Made by a program: the position numbers and the translations under genes. The notes beneath the pieces are model-generated. The model did not search any database, had not been told where the DNA came from, and saw only the letters and a program-made list of their open reading frames with translations. Shown in pieces: positions 36,337 through 46,303 of a DNA stretch of 64,000 bases. Every line of letters begins with the position of its first letter. Position 1 is the stretch's first letter. The DNA is taken from assembly GCA_963791325.1 (NCBI GenBank), contig CAWBRU010000003.1, positions 186,001-250,000 of the forward strand, written 5' to 3'. This DNA is from JBEVJK01 sp963791325 (GTDB lineage Bacteria; Pseudomonadota; Alphaproteobacteria; Rhizobiales; Rhizobiaceae).

Positions 36337-37436
36337 GCGATCTTGGTGGTATTTTTTCTGAATACCGTGTTAGATTTAGCTGTGAGGTCTGAACTCGGTG
36401 GGCAGGTCAGGCCGTGGACGACAACTCTCGGACTAGTACCTGGTTGGCGGCTGATTAGCAGAACCAAGTCCCGGCACGCGGTAACGCACGCAAAGCGGCT
36501 GACACAGCAGCCACGGAGAAGCGTCGAAGTGCCGCTTGGCTAAGACCGGCATATTTTCTTAGCGCTTGTGATTGACGTGTCATTTTCAGTCTTGGCGCAG
36601 CGACGGTAGATGCCCGCGACCTGATCGGCGATATCAACAACTCAAGGTAGGCTGACAGCGCTCACCTGAAATCTCGCGCGTGCCAAAACAGGGATCAGCG
36701 GGCCGCTGAAACTGTGACGAGAGGTTGCTAGACCCGGCCGATCTTGAACCGCCGAACGCGCAATCAGCGATGCGTGCAGCGAGCGGCGCAGTGTCGGCCG
36801 CCGCCAAGGCGCGGGCCGACAACCTGCTTGGCGAAAACCCCCGCTGATAGTCATACGTCGCTTCCGCATTCGGCTTGCTTAAACAAATGTGGTCCGAATG
36901 CCTTTCTAGGTGGCTCTCACGTGACCCTAATTTAGGTTCCACTTTTCCTGCCATTCGAAGAGAGCCGGCGAGGACGCCCGGCCCACCCGGCACCCCGTGC
37001 AGATGTTTTTGGGTGCCGCTTGGCGCATATAAATCCGCCCTTAAGGCACTTAAAAATTGTCGCGCAAAATTTCCACTGCCCTCGTTTGCGTGTGGCCACA
37101 TTCGCAGTCAGCCGCTATTTCAGGATGACCGCTGAGCTTTGGGTTGTGACAATGGCGCAGTGGCTGCGGCTCTGAGTGAACCTGCGGCGACAGCAGCACG
37201 GGGACATGACACGGCCGGCAGCGCGGCGGTAGTCCTGCTTTCGAGCGAAGTTGTTCTTCTTCACGACTGAGACCTTGCCGCGGAAGCGCCAGAGAACCTG
37301 ACCTCCGCCGAGAACAGGGCAAACGGCAGGTCTCAGCCATTGCGTTCACTTTAGATTGTGAAGCCGCAGATCGCTTGTCAGCTCCTTGCCCGTGCAGAGA
37401 GATGGTGGCAGCCTAGGAGGGTTCAAGGAGTGGCGG
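36337..37436. other. 1.1-kb stretch without a supportable gene
   Basis: Lower GC than the flanks up to about 37,080. Several frames of 60-155 codons are open on both strands, but none shows a ribosome site plus family-like sequence. It may be the remnant of older insertions. Confidence 0.4.
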
Positions 37437-38420
37437 ATGTCCCGCATCGTTGTCATCGGTGGTAACGGCCACGTCGGCAGCTACCTGGTCCCTGCGCTGG
37501 TTCAGCGCGGCCACGAAGTCGTCAACGTCAGCCGGGGCACGGCAAAGCCATACCGTTCCCATTTCTCTTGGCGCCTGATTGAACAGGTTGCGCTCGACCG
37601 GCGAGCGGAAGAGAACGCGGGCCGGTTTGGCGCAAAGATCGCCGAGCTTCGCCCCGATATCGTCGTGGACATGATCTCCTTCGATCTGGCAAGCACCGAG
37701 CATTTGGTGAAGGCGCTGCACGGCAAGGTCGAGCACTATCTCTTTTGCAGTTCAATCTGGGTCTACGGCAGCCTGGTTACGGTGCCTTCGACTGAGGCGG
37801 ACCCGCCGAACCCAATAGATGCTTACGGACGCGGCAAGGCGGATAGCGAAGGGTGGCTGATGCGGCAAGCACGGGTGAACGGCTTTCCCGCAACGTGCTT
37901 CCGTCCCGGCCATATTGTTGGTGAGGGCTGGGTCCCAATCAACCCGATAGGGAATGCCAATCCTGACATCTTCTCCCTGATCGCCCGCGGCGAGGAGCTG
38001 ATCCTGCCAAATCTCGGGCTTGAGACCATGCATCATGTGCATGCCGATGATGTCGCACAGTGGGTGATCTGCGCAATCGAGAACCGCACCGCCTCCGTAG
38101 GCGAGGTGTTCAACACAGTGTCGGATCAGGCCGTAAACCTGCGGGGCTACGCCGAAACTGTCTATCGATGGTTCGGAAAGGAGCCGCGGATTTCATACCA
38201 GCCCTTTGACGAGTGGATTCGCGGTCTTGGAGATTGGGCCGAAAGCACGCGCGGCCACATCATTCGCAGCTCCTCGCACTCGATCGAAAAGAGCCGCCAG
38301 CGCCTCGGGTACAGTCCCCGCTATACGAGCTTCGAGGCCGTTTATCAGTCGGTGATGGCACTGATTGCATCGGGAAAGATCGCTGTTCTCGACAGCGACC
38401 GTGCGAGCGTGAGCGGCTAG
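37437..38420 (+). CDS. NAD-dependent epimerase/dehydratase family protein
   Basis: A 327-residue extended short-chain dehydrogenase. The Rossmann motif IGGNGHVGSYL is at residues 6-16, followed by DIVVDMISFD, YLFCSSIWVYG near 103 with the catalytic Ser/Tyr region, and AYGRGKADSEGWL near 126 with the YxxxK-like pair. GEVFNTVSDQAVNLRGY and the downstream helix pattern resemble sugar or isoflavone-type reductases. AAGGAG precedes ATG 37437. Substrate unknown. It stands alone, flanked by gene-poor DNA. Confidence 0.82.
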   Translation: MSRIVVIGGNGHVGSYLVPALVQRGHEVVNVSRGTAKPYRSHFSWRLIEQVALDRRAEENAGRFGAKIAELRPDIVVDMISFDLASTEHLVKALHGKVEHYLFCSSIWVYGSLVTVPSTEADPPNPIDAYGRGKADSEGWLMRQARVNGFPATCFRPGHIVGEGWVPINPIGNANPDIFSLIARGEELILPNLGLETMHHVHADDVAQWVICAIENRTASVGEVFNTVSDQAVNLRGYAETVYRWFGKEPRISYQPFDEWIRGLGDWAESTRGHIIRSSSHSIEKSRQRLGYSPRYTSFEAVYQSVMALIASGKIAVLDSDRASVSG

Positions 38421-39246
38421 CTGGCCCGCTGCTCGATCTGCAGCAAGTCTCTCGCGGCCCGAGCAGGAAGAAGAGCCATCGCGGTCGAAGAGTGAACGTC
38501 CTGTTGACTAACCAGGGCCGTGCGACCCCGGGGCCTGGCAGGCCAGAGCGAGCCGTCAGGCACGGGTGCAGACGCCCCTCGGCAACGGCAATCTTCGTCT
38601 TGAACAGTCACATGCAGCACGCCGTCGTCGAAGCGTTGAGCCAGCACCGGACTGGGGTCGTTGTAGGCGGGGCTGATGGGCTCTTATTTCCACTGGCATG
38701 GTCACCCAACGGACCGAATTCTTGGTGTCCTGAGTAAATGCCGGCAAGCGGAAACGCAGCTTCTAGGTGAATGGTCGTCGGCTGCATGGGTGTACTGTGA
38801 CTGAAAGCGCAGCTCCTGCCTTCGAGCCGCCCGCCGGGATGAGCGGCAACCCCTGTAGGGAAGGTCGGCTCTCTCCGCGCACCTGTCGTAGTCATGGCCC
38901 TCTGAACGGGCATTCTAGTCTGAGCGAGCAATCAAAGCGGCGCAGACGGCCAACCCCACACCATGCTCACTCGCCGCGCCGCTGGTTCGGCGCAACAGAT
39001 CCAGGTACCAAAAAAGCGCGGCGACAGATCATGCCACCGCCCGCTGAGCAAAACGGGGTTTTCATACAAGCGCTGCGCTCTCGCATGCTTCTCCGACGCA
39101 AAAAGAGTCCGACGGGTTCGGGACTTTGGACCGGCTTCGGTCAGACCAATGCCGATGCGTTGCGTGTCAAATTTATATCGCTATCTCTGATCGAATCAGT
39201 AGAATTCGACACGTTGTTGCAAAACGCCCCGCAGCAGCCCACTAAA
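38421..39246. other. gene-poor stretch
   Basis: Only short overlapping frames without family resemblance on either strand. It ends at a perfect hairpin. Confidence 0.4.
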
Positions 39247-39272
39247 GGGGCCCGATGTCGTGATCGGGCCCC
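39247..39272 (+). terminator. strong hairpin, likely intrinsic terminator
   Basis: Perfect 10-bp stem GGGGCCCGAT / ATCGGGCCCC with loop GTCGTG, followed by TAATAATTTT. No gene that it would terminate is recognised upstream, so it may be the relic of a lost unit. Confidence 0.55.
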
Positions 39273-39334
39273 TAATAATTTTCTGAGAACCTGCAAGCTG
39301 GGGGCGCCAAGCCGAGCCGAGCAGGGGTTCACGA

Positions 39335-39508
39335 ATGCCGGTTGGTCGATATGGATTTGAAGTCATCGTTCCTTGGCTGATCCTGGCAATGTTCGCGTTG
39401 GTTCTTCCCGCGCTTACCAGGATTGCAATGGCGCAACCGCTCGGGATCGGTCTCGGCGTGCTGTTCCTACGCTTGTTCGTCGTTAATCTATTGCTCGCAC
39501 CGAAGTAG
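39335..39508 (+). CDS. small membrane protein (57 residues)
   Basis: A short frame with ATG 39335 and TAG 39506-39508, preceded by AGCAGGGG. The product begins MPVGRYGFEVIVPWLILAM and has two hydrophobic stretches (about residues 9-28 and 36-54). No family is recognised. Support is the hydrophobic pattern and a fair ribosome site only. Confidence 0.35.
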   Translation: MPVGRYGFEVIVPWLILAMFALVLPALTRIAMAQPLGIGLGVLFLRLFVVNLLLAPK

Positions 39509-39618
39509 AAAGTGAGCGACGCAGAGCCGAGAGCAACTTCATCGCTGGCGGCACACCTGGGAAGCACACGTCGGAGTACTGGGTTGCAGCCTGTCGTCGC
39601 CTTCCTGGTCTGACGGCC

Positions 39619-39849
39619 ATGGCAACAAAGACGAAATCTCCCTCTCAAATTCAGGGCCGGCGATAAGGTCTTCCTGCGCGACCGCCAAGGGCGTCGATCT
39701 CGTGGCGAAGGCGCAATCACGGGAGAGCTGGCTGCAATCGACGGGCCCTCGCCAAAGAGATCGCGCTCATGCCGGCTGAGGAGGGGGACGAGGTCAGCGG
39801 TGACGATCCCAGTGCGATCGTTCCGGTTGATCCATCGATTGCTGCATAG
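39619..39849 (+). pseudogene. degraded small hypothetical gene
   Basis: Joining three frames gives a plausible product: MATKTKSP, then GDKVFLRDRQGVDLVAKAQS, then LAKEIALMPAEEGDEVSGDD and AIVPVDPSIAA before TAG 39847. Single-base breaks separate the parts. Its 3' end overlaps the DUF6894 gene on the other strand. Family unknown. Confidence 0.3.
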
Positions 39850-40075
39850 GCCGACTTGTCAGATCGAGCGTAGTCTCTCGACCCTGATGCCCGCTCTCGT
39901 CACGAATGCGAACCGTCAAACTCAGCATCCCGTGGTCGAGCATCGCCTCGCGCAATATCTCGGGAAGAGCTTCTTGAGCCTCGTCAAGCGCGTAATCCAG
40001 GTTTGGGCACTCAAGGCCGAGATCGTCTCGAACCCATTCGTGACCGTCTAAACAGTCGAAGTAGAAGCGTGGCAT
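39794..40075 (-). CDS. DUF6894 family protein
   Basis: A 93-residue protein with the family start MPRFYFDCLDGHEWVRDDLG, then an acidic/alpha stretch (ALDEAQEALPEILREAM) and LTVRIRDESG before the C-terminal strand. DUF6894 proteins are short, common in rhizobia and methylobacteria, and of unknown function. A degraded relative is at 50560-50782. It lies directly beyond the truncated IS5 fragment. Confidence 0.75.
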   Translation of the reverse strand: MPRFYFDCLDGHEWVRDDLGLECPNLDYALDEAQEALPEILREAMLDHGMLSLTVRIRDESGHQGRETTLDLTSRPMQQSMDQPERSHWDRHR

Positions 40076-40091
40076 GGCGGTAGACTCCAAC

Positions 40092-40367
40092 CTAACGCCC
40101 GCCAATGTCGGGGTCGTGCGAGACCGCCTTGAAAATGCGCTCGAACACGCCACGCTGCGACCAGTAGTCGAAGCGCTTGAAAATCGTGTTCCAGTCGCCG
40201 AATTCATTTGGAAGGTCGCGCCAGGGACTGTTCGTGCGCACCTTCCACAGCACCGCCTCCAAAAACAACGGGTTGTCCTTGCCGCTGCGGCCGGCATCCG
40301 TCGCCTTACCCAGCCAATGCGGCGCGATCTTCTCCCACTGCGCATCGCTCAGAACCAACCGAATCAT
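40092..40367 (-). mobile_element. IS5-family transposase, N-terminal fragment
   Basis: MIRLVLSDAQWEKIAPHW, NPLFLEAVLWKVRTNSPWRD and NEFGDWNTIFKRFDYWSQRG are the N-terminal (DUF4096) domain of two-frame IS5 transposases. The frame ends abruptly after SHDPDIGG, and the catalytic DDE part is absent. A probable left end of the element with GAGGCTTCTGTGAGG-like sequence lies near 40,420-40,435. The element is a dead fragment. Confidence 0.75.
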
Positions 40368-40771
40368 CAAAGCCTCCAAAAACAGGCCTTAAATCACCCA
40401 ATTCGTCGCTTGAGAATCTGGAGGCTTCTGTGAGGCCGCATGCTCGACGGAGCCGCCTGGCAGGACGTCGGACCTCATTGTAAGCCGGATTGAACGAAGC
40501 CGCGGGGCAGGACTGGCACTATGGGGATTGTAGCCCGGAGCAGCGGCCGGGATAGTCTTCGCCAGATTGATGAAGGGCTTTCGGGATGCGATGACGGCGA
40601 AGGAGGCCACGATAGAGGACAAATCTTGATGGCGGGTGCCGCCGGTCAGATTGCTGTGCCCCTCATCACCAGCCTGGCTGCTTCCACCCTTCTGCGATGG
40701 GCCAAGAGTTGGCGTTCCGGCGTCCATGGTGACGGATGCTGGGCATAGCGATGAGGACACACTGGGCGCGA

Positions 40772-41690
40772 TCATGAGGTGTCGCTCCAGAAAGGGCTCG
40801 GCGGCGCCTGTCCGCACCGCCAGATGGCGAGGGTGATCATCGGTCCTCCGCAGCATAGGCAGCGATGCACTGATGCGAGGGGTGCGGCGGCGGCGGTGCT
40901 TTCGGCATCCGGTTCGAGATTGTTCTGTTGCGGGTTGGCCAGCAGGCTGCGGCACAGCTCGAGCCTGGTGGTGCGATGACCATTGGCGAGGAAGCCATAG
41001 TGGCGGATGCGATGGAAGCCGTCCGGTAAGGTGTGCAGCAGGAAACGACGGATGAACTCGTGGGCGTCGAGCGTCATGATCCTCGTCCTGCCGCCATGAC
41101 GAGTATCTCTCCAGCGGAACGCGACGCGATCGTCGTCCATGCTGATCAGCCGGGAGTTGGCGATGGCGACGCGATGGGTGTAGCGGCCGAGATAGGCCAG
41201 CACCTGTTGCGGCCCGCCGAAGGGCGGCTTGGCGTAGACGACCCATGCGAGGCGACGGACCTCGGCCAACAGGCGGGTGAAGGCGGCTGGCTCGGCCAAG
41301 CCGGCGAGATCGCCGAAGAACTTGAGGCTGTCCGCATCGAAGGCGGCGCGCAGCGCCTCCAGAAACAGCCGCCGAAACAGATGCGACAGCACGCGTACCG
41401 GCAGGAAGAAACCGGGTCGGCAGGAGATCCAGCGCGTGCCATCGAGGGACAGGCCGCCGCCCGGCACGATGCAATGCAGGTGGGGATGATAGGTGAGGGT
41501 CTGGCCCCAGCTGTGCAGCACCGCGATGAGGCCGATCTCGGCGCCAAGATGCCTGGGATCGGCGGCGATCATGCGCAGCGTCTGGGCCGCTGCCTTGAAC
41601 AGGATGGCGTAGACTATCGCCTTGTTCTGGAAGGCGATCGCGGCGATCTCGGCCGGCAGGGTGAACACCACGTGGAAGTAAGCAACCGGC
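40772..41690 (-). mobile_element. IS91-family transposase, 5'-truncated
   Basis: The Y2 rolling-circle transposase domain is readable from PVAYFHVVFTLPAEIAAIAF through LTYHPHLHCIVPGGGLSLDG (HUH motif), AYLGRYTHRVAIANSRL (tyrosine region) to FIRRFLLHTLPDGFHRIRHY and the C-terminal CLCCGGPM. The N-terminal zinc-ribbon part is missing: the sequence stops near 41,690 where an IS3-family element begins. About 390 bases of non-coding IS91 3' sequence may follow toward 40,384. The element cannot move by itself. Confidence 0.8.
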
Positions 41691-42850
41691 AGGCTGGTGA
41701 TACAGCGCGGGCTGCCACCAGCGATGACGTTAAGCAGCTGCGCCGCGAGACCCGCGATCTGAAGGAGGTCGTCGCCGAACAGGCGCTGGAATTGCGTCTG
41801 CTCAAAAAAAGCATGATCGCGGATGGGGGCGGCGACGAATGAGATACCCTGCCTGCGAGAAGCTGGAGATCATCCGGCTCGTCGAGCAGTCGCGCCTGCC
41901 GGTGCGCCGCACGCTGGAGAAGCTTGGCATTCCCCGCGCCACCTTCCACCGATGGTATGATCGTTTCCTGACCAGCGGCGTCGAAGCGCTCGAGGATGGC
42001 CGGCCACGGCCGAAACGGGTCTGGAACCGCATTCCTGATGAGGTGCGAGACAAGATCATTGAGCTTGCCCTGGACAGGCCGGAGCTGTCGCCGCGCGAGC
42101 TGGCAGTCTCCTTCACCGACGCCGAAAGTTATTTTGTCTCCGAGGCTTCGGTCTATCGCCTGCTCAAGGCCCACGACCTGATCACCAGCCCGGCCTTCAT
42201 CGTCATCAAGGCCGCCGATGCGTTCAAGGACAAGACCACGGCTCCCGATCAGCTCTGGCAGACCGACTTCACTTATCTCAAGGTGATCGGCTGGGGCTGG
42301 TTCTATCTGTCGACCATCCTCGACGACTTCTCGCGCTACATCGTCGCCTGGAAGCTGTGCACGACCATGAGGGCACAGGACGTCACCGACACGCTCAACC
42401 TGGCGCTTGTCGCATCAGGCTGCGACAACGCCAGGGTCATGCAGCGGCCGCGGCTGCTCTCCGACAACGGACCATGCTACGTCGCGGCCGACCTGGCCGA
42501 ATGGCTCTCGGACAGGGCAATCGATCACGTCCATGGCGCACCAAGCCACCCTCAGACCCAGGGCAAGATCGAGCGTTGGCACCAGACACTGAAGAACCGC
42601 ATCCTGCTGGAGAACTACTTCCTGCCCGGCGACCTCGAAGCCCAAATCGCCACCTTCGTCGAGCACTACAACAACCGCCGATACCACGAGAGCCTCGACA
42701 ACCTCACCCCGGTCGACGTCTACTTCGGGCGCGGCCACACCATCCTGCTGCAACGAGAAAGGATCAAGCGACAAACCATCAACCAGCGGCGCTTGCTTCA
42801 CCGCAACGCCGTCGCCTAAATTGACAACCGAGATGGGCCAGAGCCTCCAC
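41690..42850 (+). mobile_element. IS3-family insertion sequence, left end missing
   Basis: It contains the C-terminal part of orfA (41690-41842: SDDVKQLRRETRDLKEVVAE, LRLLKKSM) and a complete orfB. The right end, TGGGCCAGAGCCTCCACTAA, reaches about 42852 and overlaps the stop of the LssY-type gene. The left end and the HTH part of orfA are gone, so the IS91 and IS3 remnants are joined at a deletion junction near 41,690. Confidence 0.75.
41839..42819 (+). CDS. IS3-family transposase OrfB (DDE integrase core)
   Basis: A 326-residue transposase with an N-terminal HTH region (IPRATFHRWYDRFLTSGVEA), HTH_21-like segment and the rve integrase core. The DDE triad is visible in LWQTDFTYLKVIGWGWF, RLLSDNGPCYVAADLAEWL and TQGKIERWHQTLKNRI. 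The start overlaps the orfA stop by four bases, the usual arrangement for programmed frameshifting in this family. The protein is intact, but orfA is truncated, so the element is probably immobile. Confidence 0.93.
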   Translation: MRYPACEKLEIIRLVEQSRLPVRRTLEKLGIPRATFHRWYDRFLTSGVEALEDGRPRPKRVWNRIPDEVRDKIIELALDRPELSPRELAVSFTDAESYFVSEASVYRLLKAHDLITSPAFIVIKAADAFKDKTTAPDQLWQTDFTYLKVIGWGWFYLSTILDDFSRYIVAWKLCTTMRAQDVTDTLNLALVASGCDNARVMQRPRLLSDNGPCYVAADLAEWLSDRAIDHVHGAPSHPQTQGKIERWHQTLKNRILLENYFLPGDLEAQIATFVEHYNNRRYHESLDNLTPVDVYFGRGHTILLQRERIKRQTINQRRLLHRNAVA

Positions 42851-44151
42851 TAAATCAGGCCGCCAGTTGTCTCAAATTCCCTGACGACGGACACCGTGCC
42901 GCGCACGACCTCCCACGGGAAGAAGTCGACGTCAGCCAGCGACGTGGGCTGGCGGTCGAACACGACGACAACGCGAAAGCCGTCGGTGTAGTAGGGGTCG
43001 GTTGTGAGGTTGCCGCGCGGCGCATCCTTGGGGGCGCCACCGACTCCCTTCACGTACCCGATCTTTGCAAGGTTCTGGGAATAGGCCATGTCCTGCGCCA
43101 ACGCGCTGCGTGCTTCGTCGACGTCGGGATCGATCTTGTGGGTCGTGAATGTCGGCGAGTGAATGGTCAGGCGACTGCCGATGTCACGGCTGATCTGCCC
43201 CACCCACACGTGCTTGCCATGGTAGCGCATCGGGCTCAGCCAAAGCCGGAGGTGATTGCGCTGGTGGATGTTGTCGCGCGCCTTTTGCAACGCCAGGTCT
43301 TGGGGCCGCCCAAACATGTATAGGTCGCTCACCGGGGCGTACGCGTAGCGCTCGCCAGCTAGTGCAGATGTCACCATCTTGGTGATCGACCCTGACCACT
43401 TCTGCTCGGTAGGGCGCCAACCGCGACGCGCGAACGCAGGGAAGGCGTCGTCGAGGCCGCCCACCACCACCAGATTGAGCGGATCGCCATTCTTTGAGGC
43501 ATCCTTGTTGGTCACGCAGCACGGCAAAGCCTCGAGCGCAGTGCGGAAGCTGACGTCATCGGTATAGTTCAGGACCTTCTCGGGAGCGTAGATATCCCGC
43601 CTGAAGACTTCGCTCACGTGGTAGTCGGAGCGAAACCCGGGCACGATGGAGAGGATCGAGAAGGTTCTTGCCCGGCCCCCAGAGACAAGGTCGATCTGCA
43701 CGAGCTTGAAACCCTCGTCGAGGTTCGTCAGCACGAACCCCGATGTTGTGGCGCCAGGAAGGACAGGGTTGTGGAAGGCCAGGTGTTGAAAGCGCCGGTC
43801 GAGCCCCGTTTTTTGGTCCGGGGACTCCGCCGATGCAACGGCTTCGGACGCTTCTGAGGCGGGAAAGAAATTTGGATCGAGTCCCGGCGACAACAGATAG
43901 TATCCGCGGTCTTCGTGGTTCTCGACTTCGATCCAGACGGGCTGGATTGATCGCGTTGCAAGCGGCACCCCATACACGGCGGCACTCTCGTCTGCCGACA
44001 GCACCGCGGTCGATACCCGCACGCCGCCCTCAGAGCGCGACGTAGCGCGGCTCTTGTAGTCGAGACTTGTTTCCGGCAAATTCGCGCTGCAGTCGACAAG
44101 CACAAGGGCGGCGGCTATAGCTCCGAGGAATAGACCTAGGATGCGGCTCAT
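42850..44151 (-). CDS. LssY C-terminal domain lipoprotein
   Basis: A 433-residue exported protein. MSRILGLFLGAIAAALVLVDC is a lipoprotein signal with lipobox Cys21. The region RRGWRPTEQKWSGSITKMV, YMFGRPQDLALQKARDNIHQ, HLRLWLSPMRYHGKHVWVGQ and HKIDPDVDEARSALAQDM matches the LssY C-terminal domain (found in Legionella LssY and PAP2/DedA fusions), function unknown. The start at 44151 is chosen for the lipobox; the frame is open to 44214. The stop codon overlaps the end of the IS3 element, so the last codons may have been altered. Confidence 0.72.
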   Translation of the reverse strand: MSRILGLFLGAIAAALVLVDCSANLPETSLDYKSRATSRSEGGVRVSTAVLSADESAAVYGVPLATRSIQPVWIEVENHEDRGYYLLSPGLDPNFFPASEASEAVASAESPDQKTGLDRRFQHLAFHNPVLPGATTSGFVLTNLDEGFKLVQIDLVSGGRARTFSILSIVPGFRSDYHVSEVFRRDIYAPEKVLNYTDDVSFRTALEALPCCVTNKDASKNGDPLNLVVVGGLDDAFPAFARRGWRPTEQKWSGSITKMVTSALAGERYAYAPVSDLYMFGRPQDLALQKARDNIHQRNHLRLWLSPMRYHGKHVWVGQISRDIGSRLTIHSPTFTTHKIDPDVDEARSALAQDMAYSQNLAKIGYVKGVGGAPKDAPRGNLTTDPYYTDGFRVVVVFDRQPTSLADVDFFPWEVVRGTVSVVREFETTGGLI

Positions 44152-44566
44152 TCTCGTTGCATGTAGCGTCGACAGTCGAACGAGCGGTCCGCGGACGCGT
44201 GCGCGCACAAGCACCTTCCTCCTCTCCGCAGGTTACCTTGGTAGACTGCGGAGCCAACATCCCTGTGCCCAGAGGCATCTTGTCGTGAGCCGAGGGAATC
44301 CAAAGCATACATCTTCCAGTCACGCCAGAGCGACCCCTGGACCTGGGCCGGATTGTTGCAGCCGAGACTCGCGTGGCCGTCATCGAGTTCATCCTCAGTC
44401 CATGTTGCCGTAGATAGGTGAGCAGGATGTTCCTGCGGATGTGGTGAGGCATCTTTCTCGGCATCCCCCTGAGGGCTAGGCAATTGCAAGCCGCGGTTAG
44501 GTCACCGTGTCACCGCGAGACCACAGCTTAAAGCAGAGAAGATGCGGCGCCGGCTGCTGCTCAGTC
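44152..44566. other. intergenic stretch between LssY-type gene and aquaporin gene
   Basis: Contains only short frames without family resemblance. It presumably holds the promoter of the lipoprotein gene and the transcript end of the aquaporin gene. Confidence 0.35.
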
Positions 44567-45205
44567 CTATCCCTTCTCGGACCGGCTGGTTGCGTTTAGC
44601 GCTTTGAAGCCGAACGCCGCCGCCGCCCCTCCCAGCAGTTCGGCAACAAGGTATAGCCACAAATTGGACCACGGGAGCAGGCCGCGGATCGAGGCACCGA
44701 TGGCGACGGCGGGGTTGAAGGCCGCTCCCGATACCTGGCCGACGGCGAAGGCGCCAGCCAGCACCGTGAAGCCGATTGCCAGACCGAAGTAGGAATTCCC
44801 CTCTGTGGCGTCGGCCGTGGCCACGTTCAACACGACGTACACCAGCGCAAAGGTGAAAAGGAACTCCGCCAGAAAAGCTCCTAACACGGGGGCAACGAGT
44901 GGAGTCACCGGCGCGCCCCGAAGGGCCAAGCCGACGATCCAGGCGGCACAGGCGGCGCCGAGAAGTTGCGCCCCCCAGTAGGGCAGCACGTCCGACCAAG
45001 GACACCGCCCCCGCAGGAACACGCCGAGCGTGACTGCCGGGTTGTAGTGAGCGCCTGAGATATGGCCACCTGCATAGATCATGGCCATCAATACGGACCC
45101 GATGGCTAGCGGCGCAATCACGCCGGGAGCCGCCGCGAGCCCGGTGCAGCCGACTGTCAGCACGAGAAAGAAAGTTCCTATGAATTCCACGGCATACCGG
45201 CGCAT
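44567..45205 (-). CDS. aquaporin / major intrinsic protein (AqpZ-like)
   Basis: A 212-residue channel of the MIP family with six membrane segments. The two pore motifs are SGAHYNPAVTLGVFL near residue 57 and SGAAFNPAVAIGASI near 163. The start EFIGTFFLVLTVGCTG is typical. It probably passes water or small neutral solutes. ATG 45205 has GGAAG upstream; an open frame extends to 45253. The length is slightly short but complete. Confidence 0.9.
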   Translation of the reverse strand: MRRYAVEFIGTFFLVLTVGCTGLAAAPGVIAPLAIGSVLMAMIYAGGHISGAHYNPAVTLGVFLRGRCPWSDVLPYWGAQLLGAACAAWIVGLALRGAPVTPLVAPVLGAFLAEFLFTFALVYVVLNVATADATEGNSYFGLAIGFTVLAGAFAVGQVSGAAFNPAVAIGASIRGLLPWSNLWLYLVAELLGGAAAAFGFKALNATSRSEKG

Positions 45206-45828
45206 GGCGCTTCCTTCGTGTGGATGTTTGGCTTTCGCGTTCACGAACGACAATTTCGCGCCATGTGCTGGCGTCTGCGTCGACGGGGTCGAGCGTCGGC
45301 CCCCCTTGTACGGAGATTCGTTCGCGGCGCACCGAACTCACGCCTGTGACCCAGGACCGTCATTGTCTGAAGCAGCTCAGACCATGCGCCCAAAGGAACC
45401 ACGCAGGCGGCTGGCAAGTATGCGCATGAATTCCCTCTCCTTACCCGCAAGGGATGCTTGGCAGCCGGGAGGGTCCACTGATTGGCCCTTCAGGGGATCA
45501 GAGGTAACCAGGCAGGATCAGAGGTAACATTGTCGTGAATCGGCCGAAACCAAAAGCGCACATTTTGTTGGCGAGAGATCGGCCGTGCGAAATCGAGGCG
45601 GAGTGTTGCCGTTAAGAGACAGTGTGGCAGGCGCTCTGGCCATTCAAAGGACGCTTACCTAGCAGCGGCACCGAGACTGCAGCGATAGCTTCGTTAGATG
45701 CCGCCGCACGTTTCGCGTTACGCACCTTGAAGGAACCGACGCCTTCCGGGGGGGCCCTCATTGGTCCCTCAGGCCGGTTCGATAATGCTGGAGGAGCGCT
45801 TATGCTCTTAGTCAGGAGCTGAGAATTG
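45206..45828. other. gene-poor stretch with a tandem repeat
   Basis: GGATCAGAGGTAAC occurs twice, at 45495-45508 and 45515-45528, a 20-base period. No supportable gene is seen; the stretch ends at an IS5 remnant. Confidence 0.4.
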
Positions 45829-46256
45829 GCATTCGGAGTTCTCCAAGAACCGCGACCGGCTTCTGGCAGACAACATCGAGACGAAGTTCCCGACGGCGGT
45901 ATTTGCGCCAAAGGTGAAGAAACTTCCATGGCCAGAATTAGTCGAACGGCCGCACAGGATCACGCTCGGCGCCGACTGTAACGCGGAGGCGCGCTCGATG
46001 GGGTAACGCCGCTTGTCGCGTAGAACACCAGCGGCCGCCGCTCGGCGATCGACAGCCGCACGACGCGTCACGCCGGCTATGCCGTCAGCCAGCGTATCAG
46101 GAAGCGCATCGAGGAAGCGTTCGGTGGATCAAGATCGTGCCGGGCAGGAGAAGACCAGGTTCCGCGGCCGCGACCGTGTCGGTTGGCCTTCACCTTCGCA
46201 TCCGCCCCCTACAATCTGGCTGCCGAAGCTAATTGTGGAGACCGGCAGATGGCCAA
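45829..46256 (+). mobile_element. IS5-family transposase remnant with internal deletion
   Basis: The plus strand reads HSEFSKNRDRLLADNIETKF (N-terminal region of IS5/IS4-type transposases), then, after missing most of the middle, ITLGADCNAEARSMG, an in-frame stop in VTPLVA, NTSGRRSAIDSRTTRHAGYA, VSQRIRKRIEEAFGW and RFRGRDRVGW in shifted frames. The order and motifs fit a decayed single-ORF transposase. Confidence 0.65.
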
Positions 46257-46303
46257 GGTCCCGGGCTTCGCCAAGGCCTTTGCCAGAAACTAGCTCAGTC
46301 GAG

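Noticed and set aside
36634..37101. 155-codon minus-strand ORF
   Set aside because: No ribosome site and no family-like sequence; Ser/Arg-rich and probably non-coding.
45622..45822. 66-codon plus-strand ORF before the IS5 remnant
   Set aside because: No recognisable motif or ribosome site; lies between IS debris.
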